Of a stretch of 56,770 nt of DNA, positions 35,803 through 44,056 are shown piece after piece. Location: positions 1 through 56,770 of the forward strand of contig CALWGE010000009.1 in NCBI GenBank assembly GCA_944378225.1, given 5' to 3'. The stretch comes from an uncultured Merdimonas sp. (lineage in GTDB: Bacteria > Bacillota > Clostridia > Lachnospirales > Lachnospiraceae). Position numbers and translations under genes: made by a program. Below the pieces are notes generated by a model. That model searched no databases. It worked only from the letters and a program-made list of their open reading frames with translations, and was not told where the DNA came from. Each line of letters opens with the position of its first letter. The first letter of the stretch is position 1.

Positions 35803-35825
35803 CTGGTTATACAAACAAAAGAATA

Positions 35826-35932
35826 ATATGCAAAATAGGTTTTCATGCGTCAAGTGTTCGGTGGATGGGGAGTTGCCGCTGAAACGAAAAGTTCGTCTTA
35901 CGATATGGAGACCGCACCCGTTGCAGCAATAT
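35826..35932 (+). promoter_or_regulatory. Tetrahydrofolate (THF) riboswitch
   Basis: The region has the conserved THF-I features in order: P1 strand ATATGC with UAG, TGCGTCAAGTG, GTGGATGGGGAGTTGCC, ACGAAAA, ACCGCACCCGTTGCA and the closing P1 strand GCAATAT. It lies upstream of folE, a known THF-riboswitch gene. Binding of reduced folates should lower expression of the operon. The alignment was by eye from memory of the family consensus. Confidence 0.8.
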
Positions 35933-35983
35933 AAGATAATAACGCATCTCATATTGTGAAGGGAATTTCGACATATGTTCTGT

Positions 35984-36007
35984 CACACGAAGGAGGTGTG
36001 TTTTTTT
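35984..36007 (+). terminator. Riboswitch expression platform: small terminator-like hairpin holding the folE ribosome site
   Basis: CACAC (35984-35988) pairs with GTGTG (35996-36000), followed by T7, with the ribosome site AAGGAGG mostly in its loop. The folE ATG directly follows the T-run. CAATAT at the riboswitch 3' end (35927-35932) could instead pair with ATATTG (35951-35956), a possible switching helix. Five pairs is short for a terminator, so control may be partly translational. Confidence 0.55.
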
Positions 36008-36568
36008 ATGATGGATTATGAGAAGATTAAGGCTGGCGTACAGCTTCTTCTGGAAGGAATCGGAGAAGATGTGAACCGGGAGGGACTTCTGGAAACGCCT
36101 GATCGAATTGCGCGTATGTGCAGAGAGATTTACGGCGGACTTTATGAGGACGCGGCCATACATCTTAAAAAACAATTTTCTGTAGAACGAAACGATATCG
36201 TTATCGAAAAAGATATTACGTTTTATTCTGTCTGTGAGCATCACTTACTCCCCTTTTATGGAAAAGCGCATATTGGATATCTGCCAAACGGCAAGGTGGT
36301 AGGGTTAAGCAAGCTTGCCCGGACTGTGGACGTGTTTGCCAGACGACCGCAGATTCAGGAAAAAATGACAGCGCAGATTGCGCAGGCTCTGGAAGAAAAC
36401 CTGAATCCCCAGGGAGTCATTGTCATGCTGGAGGCGGAGCATACCTGTATGACTATGCGCGGCATCAAGAAGCCGGGCAGCAAGACTGTGACCATGGTTA
36501 CGACAGGAGTATTTGAGAACAATTACGAGCTTCAGAATCGTTTCCTGGCTATGGTAAAACAGGGATGA
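36008..36568 (+). CDS. folE: GTP cyclohydrolase I
   Basis: FolE makes 7,8-dihydroneopterin triphosphate from GTP, the first step of folate synthesis. The 186 residues match the family. Zinc ligands are visible: Cys and His in [10 protein letters not shown] and Cys in [24 protein letters not shown] is the family signature. Start is ATG 36008, with a second ATG directly after it; AAGGAGG is 11 nt upstream across the T-run. The stop overlaps the HD gene start by 4 nt. Confidence 0.95.
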   Translation: MMDYEKIKAGVQLLLEGIGEDVNREGLLETPDRIARMCREIYGGLYEDAAIHLKKQFSVERNDIVIEKDITFYSVCEHHLLPFYGKAHIGYLPNGKVVGLSKLARTVDVFARRPQIQEKMTAQIAQALEENLNPQGVIVMLEAEHTCMTMRGIKKPGSKTVTMVTTGVFENNYELQNRFLAMVKQG

Positions 36569-37107
36569 GGAAAAGTATGATGACAGGAGAAGCAGGGAAA
36601 AACGGAATGGAACGAGTGAACCGAATATGGAAACATCCGGTTTATCAGGAGAGCCTGAACAGGATTCGCGCCTGTGAAGAGACGAGAGAATTCTGCCGTC
36701 ATACGCCGGAGCATTTTTTGGATGTGGCGAGGCTTGCTTATATTCTGGCCGGGGAACAGGGACTGCTTCCGGAGAATGCGCAGGAGAGAGAAAAGGTCAG
36801 GGAGCAGATTTACGCGGCAGCGCTGCTCCATGATATCGGACGATATTTACAGTATGAGCAGGGAATTCCCCATGAGAAAGCCAGCGCTGAAATTGCGGAA
36901 GGCATTCTCCGGGATTGTGGATTTGCAGGAGAAGACAGTGAAAGGATTCTCTGTCTGATAATCAGTCACAGAACAAAACAGGAAGGGGACTCTCTGGAAG
37001 CTCTTTTTTACCGGGCGGATAAGCTGTCCCGGAATTGCTTCGCCTGTCCGTCCTGCGCAAAATGTGACTGGCCTGCGGTCAAAAAAAATCTGGAGATTAG
37101 ATTATGA
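36565..37107 (+). CDS. HD domain hydrolase of the folate operon, with CxxCxxCxxC tail
   Basis: The 180-residue protein has an HD phosphohydrolase domain: His46/His50 (HTPEHFLDV), His89-Asp90 (LLHDIGRY) and [10 protein letters not shown]. Its C-terminus has four cysteines, Cys158, Cys161, Cys164 and Cys167 ([10 protein letters not shown]), probably a zinc or Fe-S site. It sits between folE and folP with 4-nt overlaps on both sides. Folate synthesis needs dihydroneopterin triphosphate to lose phosphate, and no Nudix FolQ gene is in this operon. I infer it may do this step; archaeal MptB shows that HD proteins can act on dihydroneopterin phosphates. Confidence 0.8.
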   Translation: MRKSMMTGEAGKNGMERVNRIWKHPVYQESLNRIRACEETREFCRHTPEHFLDVARLAYILAGEQGLLPENAQEREKVREQIYAAALLHDIGRYLQYEQGIPHEKASAEIAEGILRDCGFAGEDSERILCLIISHRTKQEGDSLEALFYRADKLSRNCFACPSCAKCDWPAVKKNLEIRL

Positions 37108-37937
37108 GAATAGGAAACAGAGATTTTGACGTAAAAAACAGAACCTATATTATGGGGATTCTGAATGTAACGCCGGATTCCTTTTCGGACGGCGGGAAAT
37201 GGAATCAGATTGACAGAGCTCTGGAGCATGCCTGCGCTATGGCGCAGGAGGGAGCTGATATTATTGATGTGGGCGGAGAGTCCACGCGGCCGGGACATCT
37301 GCAGATTTCGGACGAGGAAGAGATTGCGCGCATTGTGCCTGTGATTCAAAGGGTAAAAAGTGAGCTTGACATACCGGTTTCTGTGGATACATACAAATCA
37401 AAGGTGGCCGCTGCGGCCATAGAGGCAGGGGCAGATCTTGTCAATGATATCTGGGGACTGAAATATGATCAGGAGATGGCGGGGCTGATTGCCCGGACAG
37501 GAGTGGCCTGTTGCCTGATGCATAATAAAAATGCCGCCGACTATGAAGATTTTTTCCCGGATATGCTGCATGAGACTGCAGAATGCGTACAGATTGCCAG
37601 AAAGGCAGGCATTCCGGACGACAGGATCCTTCTGGATCCGGGTATTGGGTTTGGAAAGACCCGGGAAATGAATCTGGAGACACTTCATTATCTGGAGCGG
37701 TTCCATACTCTGGGGTATCCCATGCTGCTTGGAGCTTCCCGGAAATCAGTGATTGGACTGACGCTGGATTTGCCGGCAGACCAGCGTCTGGAAGGAACAC
37801 TGGTGACGACTATGCTGGCAGTCATGAAAGGATACGCGTTTGTACGGGTTCATGATATCAGAGAAAATCTGCGTGTTATTCGCATGACAGAGGCCATACT
37901 GGCAGCAGGAGACATGGATTCAGACCGGCATCAATAA
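37104..37937 (+). CDS. folP: Dihydropteroate synthase
   Basis: FolP joins 6-hydroxymethyl-dihydropterin diphosphate and p-aminobenzoate; it is the sulphonamide target. The 277-residue TIM barrel shows IMGILNVTPDSFSDGG, DIIDVGGESTRPG, DLVNDIWGL, LLDPGIGFGKT and LLGASRKS. The ATG overlaps the HD gene by 4 nt. No resistance-type insertion near the active-site loops was seen. Confidence 0.96.
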   Translation: MRIGNRDFDVKNRTYIMGILNVTPDSFSDGGKWNQIDRALEHACAMAQEGADIIDVGGESTRPGHLQISDEEEIARIVPVIQRVKSELDIPVSVDTYKSKVAAAAIEAGADLVNDIWGLKYDQEMAGLIARTGVACCLMHNKNAADYEDFFPDMLHETAECVQIARKAGIPDDRILLDPGIGFGKTREMNLETLHYLERFHTLGYPMLLGASRKSVIGLTLDLPADQRLEGTLVTTMLAVMKGYAFVRVHDIRENLRVIRMTEAILAAGDMDSDRHQ

Positions 37938-37980
37938 GCCTTCTCGGGCTTTGAACGGCAGAACCGGAGGGAAGAGGAAA

Positions 37981-38811
37981 ATGGATAAAATATATATTAA
38001 AAACCTGGAGGTATTTGCCAGGCACGGAGTGTTTCCGGAGGAAAATGTTCTCGGTCAGAAATTCGTGATTTCAGCAGTGCTGTATACCTCGTTACGAAAA
38101 GCCGGAAAAACGGATGATTTGGCAGAGTCCATCCATTACGGAGAAGTCAGTCATTTTATAAAAGAATTTGTGGAGAAAAACACCTGGAAGCTTCTTGAAA
38201 CGGTGGCTGAGCGTCTGGCGGAAGAACTGCTCCTGAAAACAAAGGGACTGGAAAAAATCCGTCTCGAGATTAAAAAGCCCTGGGCGCCGGTGGGACTGCC
38301 CCTGGAAACTGTTTCAGTGGAGCTGGAAAGAGGATGGCATACGGCTTATATTGCGCTTGGATCTAATCTCGGTGAGAAGGAGAAAAATCTGCGTTTTGGT
38401 GTGGAAGCTTTAAGGGCTTCCGAAGACTGCCGGGTGCTTGCTGTTTCGGATTTTATTGTGACCGAGCCCTATGGAGGAGTGGAGCAGGATGATTTCCTGA
38501 ATGGAGCTATGAAGATTCGGACGCTTTTAACGCCCCATGAGCTTCTGGAACGCCTTCATGATATTGAACGGGAGGCGAAGCGTGAACGCGTTATTCGCTG
38601 GGGTCCGCGGACGCTGGACCTGGATATTCTTTTATATGACGATTTGATTCTCGATGATGAAGAACTTCATATCCCTCATATTGAGATGCATAAAAGAGAT
38701 TTTGTACTGAAGCCGCTTTGCCAGATTGCACCGTATGTACGCCATCCGGTGTACGGCCGCACAGCGGCGGAACTGCTGGAAATGTGTGAAAGCAGCTGCC
38801 AGCATATATGA
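37981..38811 (+). CDS. folBK: Bifunctional dihydroneopterin aldolase / HPPK
   Basis: The 276-residue protein fuses FolB (residues 1-118: IYIKNLEVFARHGVFPEEN, LETVAERLAEELL) to FolK (residues 119-276: YIALGSNLGEKEKNL, RWGPRTLDLDILLYDD, HIPHIEMHKRDFVLKPL). FolB splits dihydroneopterin to 6-hydroxymethyl-dihydropterin; FolK adds diphosphate from ATP. The fusion completes the pathway to the FolP substrate. ATG 37981 has GGAGGGAAGAGG upstream. Confidence 0.96.
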   Translation: MDKIYIKNLEVFARHGVFPEENVLGQKFVISAVLYTSLRKAGKTDDLAESIHYGEVSHFIKEFVEKNTWKLLETVAERLAEELLLKTKGLEKIRLEIKKPWAPVGLPLETVSVELERGWHTAYIALGSNLGEKEKNLRFGVEALRASEDCRVLAVSDFIVTEPYGGVEQDDFLNGAMKIRTLLTPHELLERLHDIEREAKRERVIRWGPRTLDLDILLYDDLILDDEELHIPHIEMHKRDFVLKPLCQIAPYVRHPVYGRTAAELLEMCESSCQHI

Positions 38812-38837
38812 TGCAGATTGAGGACAACTCCCAAAAA

Positions 38838-38890
38838 GAAAGTGCCGCAAAATCATCCAAATAGATGATTGAGTGGCACTTTGTTTGTTA
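38838..38890. terminator. Bidirectional terminator between folBK and tRNA-Ser
   Basis: AAAGTGCC pairs with GGCACTTT and an inner AATCATC pairs with GATGATT. T-rich sequence follows on the plus strand (TTTGTTTG) and on the minus strand (TTTCTTTTT), so it serves both converging units. Confidence 0.8.
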
Positions 38891-38929
38891 CAGCAAAATC
38901 AGACGTTTGCTAACGGTCCCTTTACTGAG

Positions 38930-39017
38930 CGGAGGAGGAGGGATTTGAACCCTCGCGCCGTGTTACCGACCTACTGGTGTTCGAAGCCAGACCCTTCAGC
39001 CGCTTGGGTACTCCTCC
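38930..39017 (-). tRNA. tRNA-Ser (anticodon CGA)
   Basis: On the minus strand an 88-nt class II tRNA has acceptor GGAGGAG/CTCCTCC, D arm TACCCAAGCGGCTGAAGGG, loop TTCGAAC with anticodon CGA (complement at 38981-38983), a long variable arm, T arm GAGGGTTCAAATCCCTC and discriminator G. The anticodon stem is CTGGC/ACCAG, so its innermost pair is a C-A mismatch. Confidence 0.92.
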
Positions 39018-39136
39018 GTATTCTGTGAATCCTGTACCGGCTATCTGCGGTTCTGCTGTATGTATATGGCAGACAGTAGTGGTACCGGACTGTCCCTTAT
39101 CATACAACATCCGGCGAGAATTTTCAAGGGATTCCC

Positions 39137-39165
39137 TTGTTAGTTTTTTATATTTATGTTAAAAT
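39137..39165 (+). promoter_or_regulatory. Promoter of pfkA
   Basis: TTGTTA at 39137-39142, 17 nt, TAAAAT at 39160-39165, with a leader of about 125 nt before pfkA. Confidence 0.65.
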
Positions 39166-39296
39166 TCTATTATCATAGCTCAAAGGAGATCGGAAGAAAA
39201 AGCCGGTCGCTGAGCGGCCATGCAGACAGGGCAGATGTGCGGCACGGGGGAGAAAGCCTGCATGGAAAGAAATATAATGGGATGGAGGCATGTTTT

Positions 39297-40370
39297 ATGA
39301 AACGAATCGGAATGCTTACAAGCGGCGGTGACTGTCAGGCCCTGAACGCCACGATGCGCGGTATTGTCAAAGGTGTTTATCATGCGTTGGATGAGGTGGA
39401 GATTTACGGATTTGAAGAAGGATATAAAGGCCTGATTTACGGAAATTACCGTATGCTGACTTCCAGAGATTTTTCAGGAATTCTTACAAAAGGCGGGACG
39501 ATTCTTGGAAGCTCCCGACAGCCTTTCAAAATGATGCGGGTGCCTGATGCGAACGGGCTGGACAAGGTGGAGGCTATGAAGCAGACCTATTATAAGCTGC
39601 GTCTGGACTGCCTGGTGATTCTGGGAGGAAACGGAACCCAGAAAACAGCCAATCTTCTGCGTGAAGAGGGGCTGAACATTCTTCATATGCCCAAGACCAT
39701 TGATAATGATATCTGGGGAACGGATATGACCTTTGGTTTCCAGAGTGCAGTGGATATTGCGACACAGTGTATTGACTGTATCCATACGACTGCAGCTTCC
39801 CACGGACGCGTATTTATTGTGGAGATTATGGGACACAAGGTAGGACAGCTTACGCTTTATGCAGGAATTGCAGGCGGTGCAGATATCATTCTGATTCCCG
39901 AGATCCCGTATAATATCGACAGTATCTGTCAGGCAATTCAGGAACGCAATAAGCAGAAGAAGGGATTTACGATTCTGGCAGTAGCTGAGGGAGCGATTCC
40001 GAAAGAGCGTGCGGAGATGAGCAAGAAAGAGCTGAAGAAGTTCATGGAAAATTATGCTTATCCGACGGTATCCTATGAGATTGCAGAACAGATTACGGAA
40101 CGCCTGGGCGTGGATGTCCGTGTAACAGTGCCGGGACATACACAGAGAGGCGGAAGCCCGGATCCGTACGATCGTGTTCTTTCCACAAGGCTGGGTGCAG
40201 CTGCCGCACAGGCGATTGTAGAAGACGCCTACGGATATATGATTGGTATTGTGAATAATGAGTGTGTGCGGGTTCCTCTTGAGGAGTCTGCAGGCAAGCT
40301 GAAATTCATCGATCCCAATTCTTCGATTATTTCAGAAGCAAAGATGATAGGAATCAGTTTTGGCGACTGA
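39297..40370 (+). CDS. pfkA: 6-phosphofructokinase (group III, G104/K124 type)
   Basis: The 357-residue enzyme phosphorylates fructose-6-phosphate, the committed step of glycolysis. Visible motifs are MLTSGGDCQALNA, GGNGTQ (residues 110-115), PKTIDNDIWGTD (132-143) and PGHTQRGGSPDPYDR. The position equal to E. coli Gly104 is Gly113 (ATP-type), while that equal to Gly124 is Lys133 (as in PPi-type enzymes). This combination marks the group III enzymes, generally ATP-dependent. The E. coli Asp103 position is Asn112. GGAGG 39284-39288 sets the ATG. Confidence 0.93.
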   Translation: MKRIGMLTSGGDCQALNATMRGIVKGVYHALDEVEIYGFEEGYKGLIYGNYRMLTSRDFSGILTKGGTILGSSRQPFKMMRVPDANGLDKVEAMKQTYYKLRLDCLVILGGNGTQKTANLLREEGLNILHMPKTIDNDIWGTDMTFGFQSAVDIATQCIDCIHTTAASHGRVFIVEIMGHKVGQLTLYAGIAGGADIILIPEIPYNIDSICQAIQERNKQKKGFTILAVAEGAIPKERAEMSKKELKKFMENYAYPTVSYEIAEQITERLGVDVRVTVPGHTQRGGSPDPYDRVLSTRLGAAAAQAIVEDAYGYMIGIVNNECVRVPLEESAGKLKFIDPNSSIISEAKMIGISFGD

Positions 40371-40431
40371 TTCGGAAAAGGATCCGGAGACAATTTCCGG
40401 ATTCTCCAGAAAATGAAAGCAACAGGAAACT

Positions 40432-40453
40432 GCCGGGGAGAATTCTCCCCGGC
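40432..40453 (+). repeat. Perfect 22-nt palindrome between pfkA and dnaX
   Basis: GCCGGGGAGAATTCTCCCCGGC reads the same on both strands with no spacer. A second stem (GATCCGGA/TTCCGGATTC) lies just before it at about 40381-40405. Neither has a T-run. They may form an attenuator-like pair of stems, or an operator for a dimeric regulator. Confidence 0.6.
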
Positions 40454-40479
40454 GGCTTCCGGATAAGGGGATTTGATTC

Positions 40480-42081
40480 ATGTCTTATATGGCCCTTTAC
40501 CGAAAGTTCCGGCCTTCTGAATTCAGTGAGGTCAGGGGACAGGATCATATTGTGACCACACTGAAAAATCAGATAAAGGCAGAGCGGATTGGTCATGCCT
40601 ATCTGTTCTGCGGTACCAGAGGAACCGGAAAAACAACAATTGCCAAAATTTTTGCGAAAGCAGTAAACTGCGAACATCCGGTGGATGGAAATCCCTGTGG
40701 AACATGTGCGGCCTGCCGTTCTATTGCGGCAGGCACTTCCATGAATGTGATAGAAATTGATGCGGCTTCCAATAACGGCGTGGATAATATCCGGGAAATC
40801 CGGGAAGAGGTTGCATATTCTCCTACAGAGGGGAAATATAAAGTCTATATCATTGACGAGGTGCATATGCTTTCCATCGGAGCATTTAATGCTCTGCTGA
40901 AGACACTGGAAGAACCGCCGTCCTACGTGATTTTTATTCTGGCGACCACGGAGGTACACAAGATTCCGGTAACCATTCTGTCCCGATGTCAGAGATATGA
41001 TTTCCGGCGTATCACAGCGGATGTCATAGCGGATCGACTTCGGGAACTGACAGAACGCGAAGGCGTGCAGACGGAGGAAAAAGCTCTCCGTTATATTGCC
41101 AGAGCGGCAGACGGTTCCATGCGTGATGCGCTGAGCCTTCTTGACCAGTGCATCGCTTTTTATCTGGACCAGGAGCTTACCTATGAACATGTTCTGGATG
41201 TACTGGGGGCTGTGGATACGGAGGTATACAGCCGGCTGCTTCGGCTGACACTTTCGCAGGATCTGCCGGGGGTGATGGAGCAGATTGAGGAGCTGGTGGT
41301 ACAGGGAAGAGAATTTTCGCAGTTTGTAACGGATTTTACCTGGTATCTGCGCAACCTGCTTTTGCTGCAGACATCGGACAATATGGAAGATGTGCTGGAT
41401 GTCTCTGCTGAGAATCTGAAAAGACTCCGGGAGGAAGCACGGTTAATAGAGCCGGATACGTTGATGAGATATATCCGCATTTTTTCTGAGCTGGGAGGAC
41501 AGATTCGGTATGCGTCTCAGAAGAGAGTTCTGGTGGAGGTTGCCTTCATTAAGCTGTGCAGACCGGCTATGGAAACAAATACAGATGTAATCCTGGATCG
41601 GATCAGAATTCTTGAGCAGCAGTTTGAGGAGAGTATGGCGGAGATTGCGGCGGGCGGAGCATATCTCTATCAGAATCAGACGGCTCAGATGCAGAATACC
41701 GCAGGAAAAGCCATGCAGCAGAAAGAAAGTGAAGCTCCCCCGCCGGCTCCGGAAGCGCTTCCGGAGGATGTGCGCGCGGTGGTAAAAAACTGGCATAATA
41801 TCCTGAATCGTCTTCATCCGCTCCTGCGTACTTATCTTAAGGACGCGCAGCTGAAAGACCCGGGCGGCGGAAGACTTGGAATTGTCACGGCGACTCCTAC
41901 GGGGGAAGCATTTTTAAAGGAAGAAGCACATCTGCGTGAAATACGGAATGTGATTCTGCAGGACACAGGAAAGAACATGGAGATTCTGGTGGCCTGCGCC
42001 GGGAGCGACCCGCACAAGGAAGTGGGCGCAATCGATATAGAACAGGTGATCCATACAGAGATCGAATATGAGGATGAATAG
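40480..42081 (+). CDS. dnaX: DNA polymerase III subunit gamma/tau
   Basis: The 533-residue clamp-loader ATPase has Walker A GTRGTGKTT, a zinc-binding four-Cys loop (CEHPVDGNPCGTCAAC), Walker B YIIDEVHML, sensor 1 LATTEVHKIP and SRC (SRCQRYDF). Domain III and a tau-type C-terminus follow after a Pro/Glu-rich linker (EAPPPAPEALPED). I saw no clear frameshift site for a gamma product. It begins the dnaX-ybaB-recR operon. Confidence 0.95.
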   Translation: MSYMALYRKFRPSEFSEVRGQDHIVTTLKNQIKAERIGHAYLFCGTRGTGKTTIAKIFAKAVNCEHPVDGNPCGTCAACRSIAAGTSMNVIEIDAASNNGVDNIREIREEVAYSPTEGKYKVYIIDEVHMLSIGAFNALLKTLEEPPSYVIFILATTEVHKIPVTILSRCQRYDFRRITADVIADRLRELTEREGVQTEEKALRYIARAADGSMRDALSLLDQCIAFYLDQELTYEHVLDVLGAVDTEVYSRLLRLTLSQDLPGVMEQIEELVVQGREFSQFVTDFTWYLRNLLLLQTSDNMEDVLDVSAENLKRLREEARLIEPDTLMRYIRIFSELGGQIRYASQKRVLVEVAFIKLCRPAMETNTDVILDRIRILEQQFEESMAEIAAGGAYLYQNQTAQMQNTAGKAMQQKESEAPPPAPEALPEDVRAVVKNWHNILNRLHPLLRTYLKDAQLKDPGGGRLGIVTATPTGEAFLKEEAHLREIRNVILQDTGKNMEILVACAGSDPHKEVGAIDIEQVIHTEIEYEDE

Positions 42082-42093
42082 GAGGATTTTGAA

Positions 42094-42444
42094 ATGGCAA
42101 AAAGAGGTGGATTCCCCGGAGGCATGGGAATGCCCGGAAACATGAATAATCTGATGAAGCAGGCGCAGAAAATGCAGCGCCAGATGGAAGAGAATCAGAA
42201 AGCTCTGGAGGAGAAAGAGTATACGGCAGCAGCAGGCGGCGGAGCTGTGGAAGTAACGGTTTCCGGAAAAAAGGAGCTGACGAAAGTAAAAATTGATCCT
42301 GAGGCTGTGGATCCGGACGATGTGGAGATGCTGGAAGATATGATTATGGCTGCAGTTAATCAGGCGCTGCGTCAGCAGGAAGAGGATTCCGCCGCTATGA
42401 TGTCCAGACTGACCGGCGGTCTGGGCGGAGGATTCCCGTTCTGA
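42094..42444 (+). CDS. YbaB/EbfC family nucleoid-associated protein
   Basis: The 116-residue DNA-binding protein has a Gly/Met-rich start ([16 protein letters not shown]) and the family core [34 protein letters not shown]. It forms tweezers-like dimers on DNA. The Gly-rich start is longer than in E. coli YbaB. AGGAGG precedes the ATG. The stop shares one base with the recR start. Confidence 0.95.
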   Translation: MAKRGGFPGGMGMPGNMNNLMKQAQKMQRQMEENQKALEEKEYTAAAGGGAVEVTVSGKKELTKVKIDPEAVDPDDVEMLEDMIMAAVNQALRQQEEDSAAMMSRLTGGLGGGFPF

Positions 42445-43040
42445 TGGATTATTACGGAAGTCAGCTCGGCAGGCTGATTGAGCAGCTTTCAGCATTGCCG
42501 GGGATTGGAAGCAAGACGGCTCAGCGCCTGGCTTTTCATATTGTAAATCTGCCGGTGGAAAAGGTACAGGCGCTGTCAGATTCCATTATTGACGCAAAGA
42601 AAAATGTGCGTTACTGCAAAGAGTGCTTTACCATGACAGATCGGGAACTCTGTCCCATCTGCAGCAATCCCAAGCGCAGTCACCGGACGATTATGGTGGT
42701 GGAGAATACCCGGGATTTGGCAGCCTATGAGAAAACGGGAAAATATGACGGAGTTTACCATGTTCTGCATGGGGCGATTTCTCCCATGCTTGGCATTGGT
42801 CCCAATGATATTCGGCTGAAGGAGCTGATGACCCGCCTTCAGGGGGATGTGGAAGAAGTAATTATCGCCACAAATTCCAGTCTGGAGGGTGAGACAACGG
42901 CAATGTATATCAGTAAGCTCATCAAACCTACAGGTATCAAGGTGAGCCGGATCGCCAGCGGCGTTCCGGTGGGCGGAGACCTGGAATATATCGATGAGGT
43001 GACGCTTCTGCGGGCTCTGGAAGGGCGTGTGGAGCTTTAA
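42444..43040 (+). CDS. recR: Recombination mediator RecR
   Basis: RecR with RecO/RecF loads RecA at gaps. The 198 residues contain the helix-hairpin-helix [14 protein letters not shown], a four-Cys zinc finger ([16 protein letters not shown]), and the Toprim domain ([25 protein letters not shown]). The gene overlaps ybaB by one base (TGATG). Confidence 0.96.
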   Translation: MDYYGSQLGRLIEQLSALPGIGSKTAQRLAFHIVNLPVEKVQALSDSIIDAKKNVRYCKECFTMTDRELCPICSNPKRSHRTIMVVENTRDLAAYEKTGKYDGVYHVLHGAISPMLGIGPNDIRLKELMTRLQGDVEEVIIATNSSLEGETTAMYISKLIKPTGIKVSRIASGVPVGGDLEYIDEVTLLRALEGRVEL

Positions 43041-43140
43041 TGGAAAGCGTTTCATCCAGCTGTGTAAAAAGCGAGTGGAATGTTCCGTAACACGGGCAGC
43101 CAGAGTGTATAAAAACAGTGTAAAACCGGTGAAGAACAGC

Positions 43141-43169
43141 TTGACCAGTCTGATTTCTCTCGGTATACT
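43141..43169 (+). promoter_or_regulatory. Promoter of the transketolase operon
   Basis: TTGACC at 43141-43146, 17 nt, TATACT at 43164-43169. The start lies about 45 nt before the first gene. Confidence 0.75.
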
Positions 43170-43219
43170 ATAAACTATAAAAAGCAACATTAAAAAATAT
43201 TTTAAAAGGTGGGACAAAC

Positions 43220-44056
43220 ATGACGAATTTAGAGCTTCAAAAGATGGCTAATGAAGTCCGCAAGGACATCATTACCGAGGTTCACAGTGCAAAGTCCGGT
43301 CATCCGGGCGGCTCTCTGTCAGCTGCAGATGTGTTTACATATCTGTATTTTGAAGAGATGAATATCGATCCGAAGGATCCGAAGAAAGCGGACCGCGATC
43401 GTTTTGTACTCTCTAAAGGACACACAGCTCCGGGTCTGTATGCGGCGCTTGCTGAGCGCGGATTCTTTCCGAAGGAAGATCTGACAACTCTGCGCCATAT
43501 AGGTTCACATCTGCAGGGTCATCCCTGTATGCAGCATACTCCGGGACTTGATATGTCCAGCGGCTCTCTGGGACAGGGAATCTCCGCAGCTGTAGGCATG
43601 GCGCTGTCTGCAAAGACATTTGGGGACAGCTTCCGCGTATATACGCTGCTGGGCGACGGTGAGCTCCAGGAAGGGCAGGTATGGGAGGCTTCCATGTTTG
43701 CCAGCGCCAAAAAATTGGACAACCTCTGCGTGATCGTAGACAACAACAATCTTCAGATCGATGGAACTATTGAAGAAGTAAACTCTCCGTATCCGATCGA
43801 TGAGAAGTTCAAAGCTTTTGGATTCCATGTGATCAATGTGAATGGACATGACTTCGATGAACTTCGCTCTGCTTTTACGGAAGCGAAGACAGTAAAGGGA
43901 CAGCCGACGGTCATTATCATGAAGACGGTAAAGGGCAAGGGCGTATCCTTTATGGAGAATAACGCAGGATGGCATGGTACCGCTCCTAACGACGAGCAGT
44001 ACGCTGTGGCAATGGCAGATTTGGAGAAGGCAGGTGAAGCATTATGTCAGAAGTAA
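43220..44056 (+). CDS. Transketolase, N-terminal (ThDP-binding) subunit
   Basis: Transketolase moves two-carbon units between pentose-phosphate sugars; here it is split into two genes. The 278-residue subunit carries the thiamine-diphosphate site: AKSGHPGGSLSAADV, GSHLQGHP, and GDGELQEGQVWEA with DNNNLQIDG for the metal and diphosphate. It overlaps the second gene by 13 nt. The C-terminal half-gene completes the enzyme. GTGGGAC-type site AAAAGGTGG precedes ATG 43220. Confidence 0.95.
   Translation: MTNLELQKMANEVRKDIITEVHSAKSGHPGGSLSAADVFTYLYFEEMNIDPKDPKKADRDRFVLSKGHTAPGLYAALAERGFFPKEDLTTLRHIGSHLQGHPCMQHTPGLDMSSGSLGQGISAAVGMALSAKTFGDSFRVYTLLGDGELQEGQVWEASMFASAKKLDNLCVIVDNNNLQIDGTIEEVNSPYPIDEKFKAFGFHVINVNGHDFDELRSAFTEAKTVKGQPTVIIMKTVKGKGVSFMENNAGWHGTAPNDEQYAVAMADLEKAGEALCQK

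Noticed and set aside
39220-39300. 26-codon upstream frame overlapping the pfkA start by ATGA
   Set aside because: It lacks a ribosome site, and pfkA has its own GGAGG; a leader peptide is possible but not supported.
40480-42081. Programmed frameshift in dnaX giving a short gamma subunit
   Set aside because: No slippery A6G-type site with a following stem and early stop was seen.
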